A DNA stretch of 57,880 nucleotides, taken from the NCBI RefSeq assembly GCF_003056725.1, contig NZ_QBKZ01000001.1, positions 660,100 through 717,979 of the forward strand. Reading direction: 5' to 3'. Origin of the DNA: Mangrovicoccus ximenensis. Its GTDB lineage: Bacteria; Pseudomonadota; Alphaproteobacteria; Rhodobacterales; Rhodobacteraceae. The notes under the pieces were generated by a model. That model saw nothing but the letters and a program-made list of their open reading frames with translations, ran no database searches and was not told the DNA's origin. Shown piece after piece: positions 42,582 through 50,944 of this stretch (the first letter of the stretch is position 1; every line of letters begins with the position of its first letter). The translations under genes were made by a program, and so were the position numbers.

Positions 42582-43088
42582 ATCGAGCCGGAAACGCCGC
42601 CGCGGCGGCCGCTCTGGATCTTCGGCGCGGGCCATGTCGGCCGGGCGCTGGTCGAGGTGCTGCGCCCGCTGCCCGATTTCGCAATCACATGGGTCGATAC
42701 CGGACCGGAGCGCTTTCCCGCAGCCATTCCCGGGGGCGTCACCGCCCTGCCCGCCCCCGATCCGGCGCGCGCGCTGGCGCTGGCCCCGCAGGATGCCGAA
42801 GTCCTGATCCTGACCTATTCGCACGAGCTGGACCTGGCGCTCTGCCACGCGGCGCTGGCGCGCGGACAGGGCCGGATCGGGCTGATCGGCTCGGCGACGA
42901 AATGGACGCGGTTCCGGTCGCGGCTGGCGCAGCTCGGCCATGCACCGGCCACGGTGGCGCGGATCGCATGTCCAATCGGCAACCCTGCCCTGGGCAAACA
43001 TCCGCAGGCGATTGCCGTGGGCATCGCTGCCGCGCTACTGACGGAGCAAGGCGAGGAAATCACAGCAAGACAGGACCGTACCGGGTGA
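42582..43088 (+). pseudogene. xdhC: XdhC (xanthine dehydrogenase accessory protein), C-terminal half
   Basis: About 168 residues: the Rossmann motif PLWIFGAGHVGRALVEVL, TWVDTGPERFPAAIPGG, ILTYSHELDLALCHAALARG, GLIGSATKWTRFRSRLAQLG and CPIGNPALGKHPQAIAVGI. XdhC sulfurates and protects the molybdenum cofactor before insertion into XdhB. The N-terminal half, with the CCGG-type cysteines, is missing, as are xdhA and xdhB. The stop overlaps the start of the nucleoside-type ABC ATPase (GTGA), linking purine degradation to purine uptake. Confidence 0.75.
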
Positions 43089-44608
43089 CATCGACAGACG
43101 ACCTGCTGGTCATCGAAGGGGTGACCAAGGCCTATCCCGGAGTGGTGGCCAATTCCGACGTGTCCTTCCGGATCCGGAAGGGCGAGGTGCATGCCCTGCT
43201 GGGCGAGAACGGCGCCGGAAAATCGACGCTGGTCAAGACCATCTACGGGCTGGTCACGCCCGATGCCGGGACCATGGTGCTCGACGGGCTGCGCTACGCG
43301 CCGTCCGAGCCCTCGGCCGCGCGCCAGGCCGGCGTCGCGATGGTGTTCCAGCATTTCTCGCTCTTCGATGCGCTGACCGTGGCCGAGAACATCGCGCTCG
43401 GCATGGAGACCCCGCCGAAGCGCCGGGTGCTGGCGCGCCAGATCCGCGAGGTCTCCGAGGCCTACGGCCTGCCGCTCTCGCCGCATCGCCGGGTCGGCGA
43501 CCTCTCCGCGGGCGAACGCCAGCGGGTCGAGATCGTGCGCTGCCTGCTGCAGGACCCGCGGCTCCTGATCATGGACGAGCCGACCTCGGTGCTGACCCCG
43601 CAGGAGGTGGAGATCCTGTTCCGCACCCTGCGCCAGCTGAGTTCCGAAGGCACGGCGATCCTCTACATTTCCCACAAGCTCGACGAGATCCGGGCGATCT
43701 GCGACACCGCCACGATCCTGCGCCACGGCAAGGTGGTGGGCGATTGCGTGCCCAGCCAGACCTCGGCGCGCGACATGGCCGAGATGATGGTCGCCGCCAA
43801 GCTCGACACGCCGGTCAAGCATCCCGGCACGCCGGGGGCCGAGGTCCTCTCGGTCGACGGCCTGTCGCTTCCGGCGGCCAGCCAGTTCGGCACCGCGCTG
43901 AAGGAGATCGGCTTCTCGGTCGCCAAGGGCGAGATCCTCGGCATCGGCGGCGTCGCCGGGAACGGCCAGGACGAGCTTTTCGCCGTGCTCTCGGGCGAGA
44001 CCCGCACCGCGCCGGATGCCGTCACCTTCGACGGCAGGCCCGTGGGCCGGCTCGGCCCGCACGAGCGGCGCGCGATCGGCATCCTCTCGGCGCCTGAGGA
44101 ACGGCTCGGCCATGCCGCCGCCCCGGACATGAGCCTGACCGACAACGCGCTGATGACCGCCGCGCTCCGGATGAAGCTGGCGCCGGGCGGCTGGATCGAC
44201 TGGGCCGGCGTGAAGGGCTATGCCGAGACCGTCATCAAGGCCTTCGACGTGCGCACCCCGGGCGCCCATACCGCCGCCGGCGCGCTGTCGGGCGGCAACC
44301 TCCAGAAATTCGTCGTCGGCCGCGAGGTGATGCAGGCGCCGCAGCTGCTGATCGTCAACCAGCCGACCTGGGGCGTCGACGCCGCCGCCGCCGCGCATAT
44401 CCGCAAGGCGCTGATCAAGCTGGCCGAGGACGGCGCGGCGGTGATCGCGATCAGCCAGGACCTGGACGAATTGATGGAGATCAGCGACCGGATCACCGCG
44501 ATCTGCGACGGCCGCATGGTGCGGCCGCGACCGGCGCAGGGACTGACGATGAACGACCTCGGGCTCATGCTGGGCGGCCGGGACCCCGAAGAGGAGGCCG
44601 TGGCATGA
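43085..44608 (+). CDS. ABC transporter ATP-binding protein, nucleoside/BMP type (two ATPase domains)
   Basis: A 507-residue double ATPase of the sugar/nucleoside type. Domain 1: Walker A LLGENGAGKSTLVKTI, signature LSAGERQRVEIVRCL, Walker B LLIMDEPTSVLTP. Domain 2: GVAGNGQDELFAVLSG (degenerate Walker A), signature LSGGNLQKFVVGREV and LLIVNQPTWGVDAA, where the catalytic Glu is replaced by Gln. Such asymmetry is usual for RbsA/YufO-type proteins. The GTG start overlaps the xdhC stop. It forms a complete importer with two permeases and a BMP protein; context suggests purine nucleosides or bases. Confidence 0.93.
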   Translation: MTSTDDLLVIEGVTKAYPGVVANSDVSFRIRKGEVHALLGENGAGKSTLVKTIYGLVTPDAGTMVLDGLRYAPSEPSAARQAGVAMVFQHFSLFDALTVAENIALGMETPPKRRVLARQIREVSEAYGLPLSPHRRVGDLSAGERQRVEIVRCLLQDPRLLIMDEPTSVLTPQEVEILFRTLRQLSSEGTAILYISHKLDEIRAICDTATILRHGKVVGDCVPSQTSARDMAEMMVAAKLDTPVKHPGTPGAEVLSVDGLSLPAASQFGTALKEIGFSVAKGEILGIGGVAGNGQDELFAVLSGETRTAPDAVTFDGRPVGRLGPHERRAIGILSAPEERLGHAAAPDMSLTDNALMTAALRMKLAPGGWIDWAGVKGYAETVIKAFDVRTPGAHTAAGALSGGNLQKFVVGREVMQAPQLLIVNQPTWGVDAAAAAHIRKALIKLAEDGAAVIAISQDLDELMEISDRITAICDGRMVRPRPAQGLTMNDLGLMLGGRDPEEEAVA

Positions 44609-45690
44609 TCCGGCTGGAACGGCGCCCGGCGCCTTCGAAATCCTGGACCTATCTCGCGCCGCTGCTGGCGGTGGCGGCCACGATGATCGCCGGCGCGATC
44701 ATGTTCGCGCTTCTCGGCAAGGACCCGGTGCTGGCGATCAAGACGATCTTCTGGGACCCGGTCTTCTCGCCGCAATTCGGCAGCTATTCGCGGCCGCAGC
44801 TCCTGATCAAGGCCGGCCCGCTGATCCTGATCGCGATCGGGCTGTCCTTGGGCTTCCGCGCGGGCATCTGGAACATCGGCGCGGAAGGCCAGTACATCAT
44901 GGGCGCGCTGGCGGGCGCCGGGCTGGCGCTGGCGCTCTACCCGATGGAGCTGCCGGTCCTCTTGCCGCTGATGGTGCTCGCGGGCGCCCTGGGCGGCTGG
45001 GCCTGGGCGATGATCCCCGGCCTCCTGCGGACCATGTTCAACACCAACGAGATCCTCGTCTCGCTGCTCCTCGTCTATGTCGCCGAGCAGATCCTCTCGG
45101 CGGCGGCGGTGGGCTTCCTGCGCAACCCCGAGGGCGGCGGCTTCCCCGGCTCGCGCAACCTGCAGTCCTATCCGTCGGCCCACAATGCCGAGATCATCGC
45201 CAATACCGGCATCCATTGGGGCGTGGTCGCCGCGCTGATCGCGGTGATCGCCGCCTATGTGCTGCTGCAGCGGCACATCCTCGGCTTCCACATCAAGCTG
45301 GCGGGCGAGGCCCCGCGCGCGGCGAAGCTCGCCGGCGTCAACCCGGCGCGGCTGATCCTGTTCTGCATGGGCGTCTCGGGCGCGCTGGCCGGCATGGCCG
45401 GGCTCTTCGAGGTGGCCGGTCCCGCAGGCAAGATCTCGATCGATTTCGGCGCGGGCTACGGCTTCACCGCGATCATCGTCGCCTTCCTCGGGCGGCTCCA
45501 CCCGGTCGGCATCCTGCTCGCCGGGCTGCTGATGGCGCTGACCTATATCGGCGGGGAACTGGCGCAGCTGATGCTGAGCCTGCCGGCCGCCGCGATCCAG
45601 GCCTTCCAGGGGATGCTGCTGTTCTTCCTGCTCGCCTTCGACGTCTTCAGCCATTACCGGCTGCGCATCGCCACCGGGAGGGCCGCGTGA
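44605..45690 (+). CDS. ABC transporter permease 1 (BMP/nucleoside type)
   Basis: A 361-residue membrane protein (YufP-like) with about 10 helices. Family pieces: GPLILIAIGLSLGFRAGIWN followed by IGAEGQYIMGALAG, MFNTNEILVSLLLVYVAEQI and AGVNPARLILFCMGVSGALA. It overlaps the ATPase gene by 4 bases and the next permease by 1. Confidence 0.93.
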   Translation: MIRLERRPAPSKSWTYLAPLLAVAATMIAGAIMFALLGKDPVLAIKTIFWDPVFSPQFGSYSRPQLLIKAGPLILIAIGLSLGFRAGIWNIGAEGQYIMGALAGAGLALALYPMELPVLLPLMVLAGALGGWAWAMIPGLLRTMFNTNEILVSLLLVYVAEQILSAAAVGFLRNPEGGGFPGSRNLQSYPSAHNAEIIANTGIHWGVVAALIAVIAAYVLLQRHILGFHIKLAGEAPRAAKLAGVNPARLILFCMGVSGALAGMAGLFEVAGPAGKISIDFGAGYGFTAIIVAFLGRLHPVGILLAGLLMALTYIGGELAQLMLSLPAAAIQAFQGMLLFFLLAFDVFSHYRLRIATGRAA

Positions 45691-46607
45691 TGGACATTTC
45701 GCTGATCAACCTGATCCCGCTCCTGATGGCGGCCTCCACCCCGATCCTGCTGGCGGGCCTCGGCGAGCTGGTCGTCGAGAAATCCGGCGTGCTGAACCTC
45801 GGGGTCGAGGGCATGATGATCACCGGCGCGATCACCGGCTTCATGGCCGCGGTCGCCACCGGATCGCCGACGCTGGGCTTCCTCGGCGGCGCGGCGGGCG
45901 GCGCGGCGCTGGCGCTGGTCTTCGGCGCGCTGACCCAAGGGCTGATGTCGAACCAGGTCGCCACCGGCCTGGCGCTGACGCTCTTCGGCCTCGGGCTCTC
46001 GGCGCTGCTCGGCCAGGCCTTCGTCGGGCTGAAGCCCCCCGTCACCCCCGACCTGCCGATCCCCGGCCTGTCGCAGCTGCCGGTCATCGGGCCGATGTTC
46101 TTCGACCATGACCTGATGGTCTATTTCAGCCTCTTCGCCGTCGCCGCGGTCTGGGCCTTCCTGCGCTATTCGCGCCCCGGCCTGATCCTGCGCGCCGTCG
46201 GCGAGAACCATGCCGCCGCCCATGCGCTCGGCTACAAGGTGACCCGCATCCGGCTGATGGCGATCCTGTTCGGCGGCGCCATGGCCGGGCTCGGCGGCGC
46301 CTATCTGAGCCTCGTGCGGGTGCCGCAATGGACCGAGGGCATGACCGCGGGCGCGGGCTGGATCGCGCTGGCGCTGGTCGTCTTCGCCGCCTGGCGGCCG
46401 TTCCCTCTGCTGATCGGCGCCTATCTCTTCGGCGGGATCACGGTCCTTCAGCTGAACATGCAGGCCGCTGGCGTCAACGTGCCGGTGGAGCTCTTGTCGA
46501 TGTCGCCCTATCTGGTCACGATCCTGGTGCTGGTCGTCATGTCCGCCGCGGGTGCCGCGGCCGGCGCGCCCGGATCGCTGGGCCGGCCTTTCCACGCATC
46601 GCGCTGA
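45690..46607 (+). CDS. ABC transporter permease 2 (BMP/nucleoside type)
   Basis: A 305-residue membrane protein (YufQ-like). TPILLAGLGELVVEKSGVLN followed by LGVEGMMITGA is the classical opening; RAVGENHAAAHALGYKVTRI is the cytoplasmic coupling loop and GAGWIALALVVFAAWRPF the substrate-path helix. It overlaps permease 1 by one base and is followed by an ion channel gene after 15 bases. Confidence 0.93.
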   Translation: MDISLINLIPLLMAASTPILLAGLGELVVEKSGVLNLGVEGMMITGAITGFMAAVATGSPTLGFLGGAAGGAALALVFGALTQGLMSNQVATGLALTLFGLGLSALLGQAFVGLKPPVTPDLPIPGLSQLPVIGPMFFDHDLMVYFSLFAVAAVWAFLRYSRPGLILRAVGENHAAAHALGYKVTRIRLMAILFGGAMAGLGGAYLSLVRVPQWTEGMTAGAGWIALALVVFAAWRPFPLLIGAYLFGGITVLQLNMQAAGVNVPVELLSMSPYLVTILVLVVMSAAGAAAGAPGSLGRPFHASR

Positions 46608-46622
46608 GCCGGGGACGGAACC

Positions 46623-47429
46623 ATGACGAGAGCCGAAATCCTAGAGGCGCTGGAAGGCGAGCACCCCCGTCTGGGGCGGCTCGTCGCCTTCGCGCTGAAC
46701 GGGGCGATCGTGCTCTCGGCCGTCGCCATCACCCTGGAGACCATCGACGACCTGCCGCCCTTCCTGCGCGAGGTGATGGCGGTCTTCGAATGGGTCATCC
46801 TGGCGGTCTTCACCGCGGAATACATCACCCGCATCATCTGCGCGCCGCGGCCGCTGCGCTACATCTTCAGCTTCTGGGGCATCGTCGATCTGATGGCCTG
46901 CCTGCCGGCCTTCGCGCTGCTGCATCCGCAATGGGCCGCGCTCAGGACCCTCAGGATCGTGCGGCTGTTCCGGCTGCTGAAGCTCCTGCGCGCCGCGCAT
47001 GCGCTTGACCGGCTGATCGAGGCGCTCTCCTCGGTCAAGGGCGACCTGACGGTCTTCGCGCTGCTCGCGGGCATCGTCCTCTACATCGCCGCCACCGGCA
47101 TCTACATCTTCGAGCATGACGCCCAGCCCGAGGCCTTCGGGTCGATCCCCGAAAGCATGTGGTGGGCGGTCGTCAGCTTCACCACCGTGGGCTATGGCGA
47201 CAGCTATCCGATCACCGCCGGGGGGAGGCTCTTCACCTCGGCCATCCTATTCGTCGGGCTGGGGGTCATTGCCGTCCCCGCCGCCGTGATTACCTCGGCG
47301 CTCATCGAACAGTCCCGGCAAGAACGCAGCAGGAAGGAAAGACATGAGATTTCCCAGCATTTCCGCCATGGCCACCAGCCTCGCCCTCGCCATGGGCGCG
47401 GCGACCGGGGCCCTCGCCCAGAACGGTGA
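46623..47429 (+). CDS. Voltage-gated K+ channel-like ion transporter
   Basis: A 268-residue six-helix ion channel. The voltage sensor S4 is LRTLRIVRLFRLLKLLRAAH, with arginines at every third position; the pore loop is WWAVVSFTTVGYGDSYPITA with the K+ filter TVGYGD; S6 is LGVIAVPAAVITSALIEQ. The gene sits inside a BMP-type transporter operon, and its last 29 residues overlap the binding-protein gene by 86 bases; that tail is His/Arg-rich (RHEISQHFRHGHQPRPRHGR). The overlap may be real or the result of a lost stop codon. Confidence 0.88.
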   Translation: MTRAEILEALEGEHPRLGRLVAFALNGAIVLSAVAITLETIDDLPPFLREVMAVFEWVILAVFTAEYITRIICAPRPLRYIFSFWGIVDLMACLPAFALLHPQWAALRTLRIVRLFRLLKLLRAAHALDRLIEALSSVKGDLTVFALLAGIVLYIAATGIYIFEHDAQPEAFGSIPESMWWAVVSFTTVGYGDSYPITAGGRLFTSAILFVGLGVIAVPAAVITSALIEQSRQERSRKERHEISQHFRHGHQPRPRHGRGDRGPRPER

Positions 47430-48429
47430 GCCGGTCAAGGTCGGCTTCGTCTATGTCGGCCCGGTCAATGACGGCGGCTGGTCGCAGCACCATCACGAGG
47501 CCGCCGTCAAGCTGAAGGAGCATTTCGGCGACGCGGTCGAGCTGATCGAACAGGAATCGGTGCCCGAAGGCCCGGATGCGGAGCGCGTCCTGACCCAGAT
47601 GGCGCTGACCGGCGCCGACATCATCTTCGCCACCTCCTTCGGCTACATGGACCAGGTGGAAAGCGTCGCGGCCAAGTTCCCGAACGTGAAGTTCGAGCAC
47701 GCGACCGGCTTCAAATCCGGCCCGAACTTCGCCAACTACTCGGCGCGCTTCTACGAGGGCCGCGCGGTGATGGGCACCATCGCCGGCATGATGACCGAGA
47801 CCGACAAGATCGGCTATCTCGCCTCCTTCCCGATCCCGGAAGTCATCCGCGGCATCAACTCGACCTATATCCACGCCAAGAAGGTGAACCCGGATGTCGA
47901 GATCCGCGTCGTCTGGCTGAACACCTGGTACGACCCGGCCAAGGAAGCCGACGCCACCCAGGCGCTGATCGAACAGGGCGTCGATGTCGTTCTGGCGCAT
48001 ACCGACTCCACCGCGCCGCTGGCGACGCTGGAGAAATCCGGCGGCTACGGCTTCGGCCAGGCGGCGGACATGGCGCAATACGCCCCGGCCCCGCGGCTGA
48101 GCTCGATCATCGATGACTGGGCGCCCTATTACGAAGAGCGCGTCCAGGCGGTCATGGACGGCAGCTGGGAAACCGCGGCCACCTGGTCGGGCATCGCCGA
48201 CGGCATGGTCGGCATCGGCGCGTTCTCCGACGCCATGCCCGAGGAGGTGAAGGCGGCCGCGCAGGAGGTCATGGACTCGATCGTCGACGGCTCCTACCAC
48301 CCGTTCACCGGCCCGCTGAACAAGCAGGACGGCACGCCGTGGCTGGCCGAGGGCGAGGTTGCCGATGACGGCGCGCTGGCGGGCATGAGCTTCTATCTCG
48401 AAGGCGTGACCGGCGAGATCCCGAACTGA
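47344..48429 (+). CDS. BMP family ABC substrate-binding protein
   Basis: A 361-residue periplasmic protein of the PnrA/Med (BMP) family. The signal peptide ends ATGALAQ. VGFVYVGPVNDGGWSQHHHE is the ligand-loop opening, ADIIFATSFGYMDQVESVAA and FPNVKFEHATGFKSGP follow, and TWYDPAKEADATQALIEQGV is typical. Such proteins bind purine or other nucleosides. AGGAAGGAAAG lies just before the ATG, a strong ribosome binding site favouring high expression. The last gene of the importer operon, closed by a terminator. Confidence 0.94.
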   Translation: MRFPSISAMATSLALAMGAATGALAQNGEPVKVGFVYVGPVNDGGWSQHHHEAAVKLKEHFGDAVELIEQESVPEGPDAERVLTQMALTGADIIFATSFGYMDQVESVAAKFPNVKFEHATGFKSGPNFANYSARFYEGRAVMGTIAGMMTETDKIGYLASFPIPEVIRGINSTYIHAKKVNPDVEIRVVWLNTWYDPAKEADATQALIEQGVDVVLAHTDSTAPLATLEKSGGYGFGQAADMAQYAPAPRLSSIIDDWAPYYEERVQAVMDGSWETAATWSGIADGMVGIGAFSDAMPEEVKAAAQEVMDSIVDGSYHPFTGPLNKQDGTPWLAEGEVADDGALAGMSFYLEGVTGEIPN

Positions 48430-48453
48430 TCCCGTCCCAAGGACCGGAACCGG

Positions 48454-48482
48454 AAGCGCGCGAGGCCCCTCGCGCGCTTTTT
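48454..48482. terminator. Terminator after the BMP transporter operon
   Basis: AAGCGCGCGAGG and CCTCGCGCGCTT are perfectly complementary around CC and are followed by a run of T. The hairpin also lies between convergent genes and may serve the CBS-domain gene from the other side. Confidence 0.82.
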
Positions 48483-48487
48483 CCGTT

Positions 48488-48940
48488 TCAGAGCAGGCGG
48501 TAGCCGCGCTCGCCCAAGGGCCGCGGACCAGCCTGGGCCTGGGCGAAACGCTCGGCCATGTAGCGGTATTCGGTGGGGATGTCGCGCATCGACAGGATGC
48601 CGATCACCATCGCGCCCTCGAGCACCGGCAAGTGGCGGAACCCGCCCTGGTGCATCGCCTGCAGCGCGGCGGCGACGCTGTCGGCCGCGTCGATCACCTC
48701 CGGGCCGCGGCTCATCACGTCGCTGACCGGCGTGCCGTCCATCGGCAGGCCTTCGCAGACCGCGCGGTGGATCACGTCGGTCTCGCAGAGAATGCCGCAA
48801 AGCGCGGCCTCCTCCATGACCGCCAGCGCCCCGTCCCCGGCCTCGCGCATCGCGCGGCAAGCCTCGCGCAGGCTCTGCCCCGGCAGCACCCTGCCGAAGG
48901 GTCGGTCCCGCACCACGTCTCCGACAGTTCTGATGACCAT
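48488..48940 (-). CDS. Two-CBS-domain protein (copy 1)
   Basis: A 150-residue cytoplasmic protein made of two CBS motifs: SLREACRAMREAGDGALAVM, then LCGILCETDVIHRAVCEG, and SVAAALQAMHQGGFRHLPVL, then IGILSMRDIPTEYRYM. Such pairs bind AMP, ATP or NAD(P) as energy sensors. A second protein of the same length and with the same ILSMRDIPT-Y-R ending is encoded on the same strand about 1 kb away, with an AhpD-like gene between them. Confidence 0.9.
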   Translation of the reverse strand: MVIRTVGDVVRDRPFGRVLPGQSLREACRAMREAGDGALAVMEEAALCGILCETDVIHRAVCEGLPMDGTPVSDVMSRGPEVIDAADSVAAALQAMHQGGFRHLPVLEGAMVIGILSMRDIPTEYRYMAERFAQAQAGPRPLGERGYRLL

Positions 48941-49086
48941 CTGCTCCTCCTCCCGAATTCCGCGGCAAAACGGTCTGTCATGCTCCCGTTACAAACTAGT
49001 CCGGTTTCCCGTTAAGTCTCTCCTAACGCCCGCGCTGCTGCACCCCCGGCGCCGGCGCGGTTTTTCCTGACTTCGGGATGCGGAAT

Positions 49087-49100
49087 TTAGCTTGGATCAA
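49087..49100. promoter_or_regulatory. Candidate FnrL box
   Basis: TTAGC-TTGG-ATCAA has one perfect half-site (ATCAA) and a degenerate one compared with TTGAT-N4-ATCAA. It lies 66 bases before the AhpD-like start and 147 before the CBS gene on the other strand. CBS and stress proteins are common FnrL targets in Rhodobacterales, but the left half is poor. Confidence 0.35.
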
Positions 49101-49166
49101 GTTATTGCAATCTGTGACGCGCTAGAGACGTCTTCGTCAGCAACCATTCCCGGAAAGGGGCCGACG

Positions 49167-49505
49167 ATGACCTGGGCCGACAAGCTCGACGAGATGAGAA
49201 CCAACCTGCGCAGCCTCAACCAGGCGGCCCCCGAGATGAGCAAGGGCTTCGGCGCCCTATCGAAGGCCGCCAAGACCGGCAGCGCGCTCGACAAGAAGAC
49301 GCTGGAGCTGATCGCGCTGGCGATTGCCGTCGCCGACCGCTGCGAGCCCTGCATCGCCTTCCATACCGAGGCGCTGGTGAAATGCGGCGCCACCCGGGAA
49401 GAGATCTCGGACATGCTGTCGATGTGCGTGCAGATGGGCGGCGGCCCGTCGCTGATGTATGCCGCCAAGACGCTGGCCTGCTACGACGAGCTGTCGGCCG
49501 CCTGA
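49167..49505 (+). CDS. AhpD-like carboxymuconolactone decarboxylase family protein
   Basis: A 112-residue all-helical protein. KKTLELIALAIAVADRCEPC followed by IAFHTEALVKCGATREEI has the CxxC-x3-H motif of AhpD-type peroxidase partners. The C terminus MGGGPSLMYAAKTLACYDEL is as in small CMD proteins of Rhodobacterales. AAAGGGG lies before the ATG. It probably acts as a thiol-disulfide or peroxidase accessory protein. It is flanked by two CBS-domain genes on the opposite strand. Confidence 0.88.
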   Translation: MTWADKLDEMRTNLRSLNQAAPEMSKGFGALSKAAKTGSALDKKTLELIALAIAVADRCEPCIAFHTEALVKCGATREEISDMLSMCVQMGGGPSLMYAAKTLACYDELSAA

Positions 49506-49543
49506 GCGCGGCCCCCGCAGCCGGGGGCCGGGCCTGTCCGGTC

Positions 49544-49996
49544 TCAGACCAGCATGGTGACCCGGTCATCCGCGCCGAGCGCGCTGTCTCGGAATTCCGA
49601 GAACCGCTCCACCAGAAGGCGGTACTGGGTCGGGATGTCCCGCATCGACAGGATCCCGACCAGCTCGCGGCCGAGCATGACCGGCAGGTGGCGGAAATCG
49701 CCGTCGGTCATGATCCGCATCGCCTCGGCGAGGCTCGCCGATACGTCGATGCAGCGCGGATCCGCGGTCATGATCGCGGCGACCGGAGTTTCCGTCGTCG
49801 GCCGCTCCGCGCAGATCGCGCGGGCGATGACGTCATGTTCGGATACGATGCCGACAAGCTCCCTGCCGTCCAGGACCGCAACCGCCCCTTCGGGCGCGAC
49901 GACGAGCTTGTGGCAGGCCTCGCGGACAGTGTCGTCCGGAGATACGGTCTGGAGCGGGCGGGCTGTCACGATCGTGGCGATGGACTGATGGATCAT
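49544..49996 (-). CDS. Two-CBS-domain protein (copy 2)
   Basis: A 150-residue paralogue of the other CBS protein: TVREACHKLVVAPEGAVAVL, LVGIVSEHDVIARAICAE, SLAEAMRIMTDGDFRHLPVM and LVGILSMRDIPTQYRLLVER. Same length and same architecture, but only moderately similar in the first domain, so the duplication is old. It converges with the AhpD-like gene across 38 bases. Confidence 0.9.
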   Translation of the reverse strand: MIHQSIATIVTARPLQTVSPDDTVREACHKLVVAPEGAVAVLDGRELVGIVSEHDVIARAICAERPTTETPVAAIMTADPRCIDVSASLAEAMRIMTDGDFRHLPVMLGRELVGILSMRDIPTQYRLLVERFSEFRDSALGADDRVTMLV

Positions 49997-50188
49997 TCGG
50001 GTCCTCCCTGCGCTGTCCAGATGGATGCAGGGCCAGTCTATGCGGAATCCGCCGCGGAACCGCGCGCTTCCTGCCGGGGCGGTTAACGAACCCTAACCTT
50101 CCGCAGGGGCATTGCGGACTGGACATGCGGAAACCGGAATGCTTGGATTTCCGCGGGAGCCGCGCCGCGGCCAGGGAGGAGACCGGAA

Positions 50189-50878
50189 ATGCCCGCCATT
50201 GCACGCGATTACCTCGAAGTGGCGAAGGAGCTGGACCGCTACCGCCCCGCCATGCTGGCGCGGCAGATGGTGTCGGGCCTCGCGGATGTCTCGCGCGACA
50301 CCAGGGCCGAGGCTGCGCTGACGCGGGGCGGCACGTTGCTGATCACCGGATCGAACGGGCTCGGCGACTATGTCGATTTCAACCTGCGACCCGGCCGCCG
50401 GCTCGCCGGCTCGTCGCGGCTGGCGGCGCTGACCGGCCCCCTGCCCGTCACCCAGTTCCATGGCGGCTTCCTGCTGCATGCCCTGAAGGTCCACGCCTTC
50501 CTGCGCGGGCGCAGGCCGTCCTTCATCGCCGGCCATTCGCTGGGCGCGGCCTCGGCGCAGATCCTCGGCACCGCGCTGCGGGTGCCCGCCATCGGCTTCG
50601 CCTCGCCGCAGGTGATCCGGGACGACCAGCCGCAGGTCGCGGGCGAGGGCTGGGTGATGAATGTCGTCTGGAAGCAGGATTTCGTCACCGAGGGCTACAA
50701 GCTGAGGAAGCTGCGCTGGCTCGGCTCGGTGCAGGAGCTCGACAGCGCGCGGTCGCATTTCGGCATCGACCATGTGGTGAAGGACTACATCTCGCTCTTG
50801 GAATCCGACCGGAGGGCAGCCGCGCCGAAGCTGACCGCGATGTGGCCGCGGCCGCGGGGCGCAACCGCCCTCGCCTGA
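50189..50878 (+). CDS. Lipase class 3-like alpha/beta hydrolase
   Basis: A 229-residue protein with the nucleophile elbow PSFIAGHSLGAASAQILGTA (GHSLG) of lipase-3 enzymes. An oxyanion strand is seen earlier (GTLLITGSNGLGDYVDF), a possible Asp in VWKQDFVTEGY, and His in ARSHFGIDHVVKDYI. No signal peptide, so an intracellular esterase or lipase. GGAGGAGA lies before the ATG. It stands alone before panC; no clear pathway link. Confidence 0.78.
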   Translation: MPAIARDYLEVAKELDRYRPAMLARQMVSGLADVSRDTRAEAALTRGGTLLITGSNGLGDYVDFNLRPGRRLAGSSRLAALTGPLPVTQFHGGFLLHALKVHAFLRGRRPSFIAGHSLGAASAQILGTALRVPAIGFASPQVIRDDQPQVAGEGWVMNVVWKQDFVTEGYKLRKLRWLGSVQELDSARSHFGIDHVVKDYISLLESDRRAAAPKLTAMWPRPRGATALA

Positions 50879-50944
50879 CGCGCGCGCCTTGCCTGTCTCC
50901 CTCCGGTTTCGTAGGACAGCCGCGAGAGCCTGGAGGGGTGGCCA

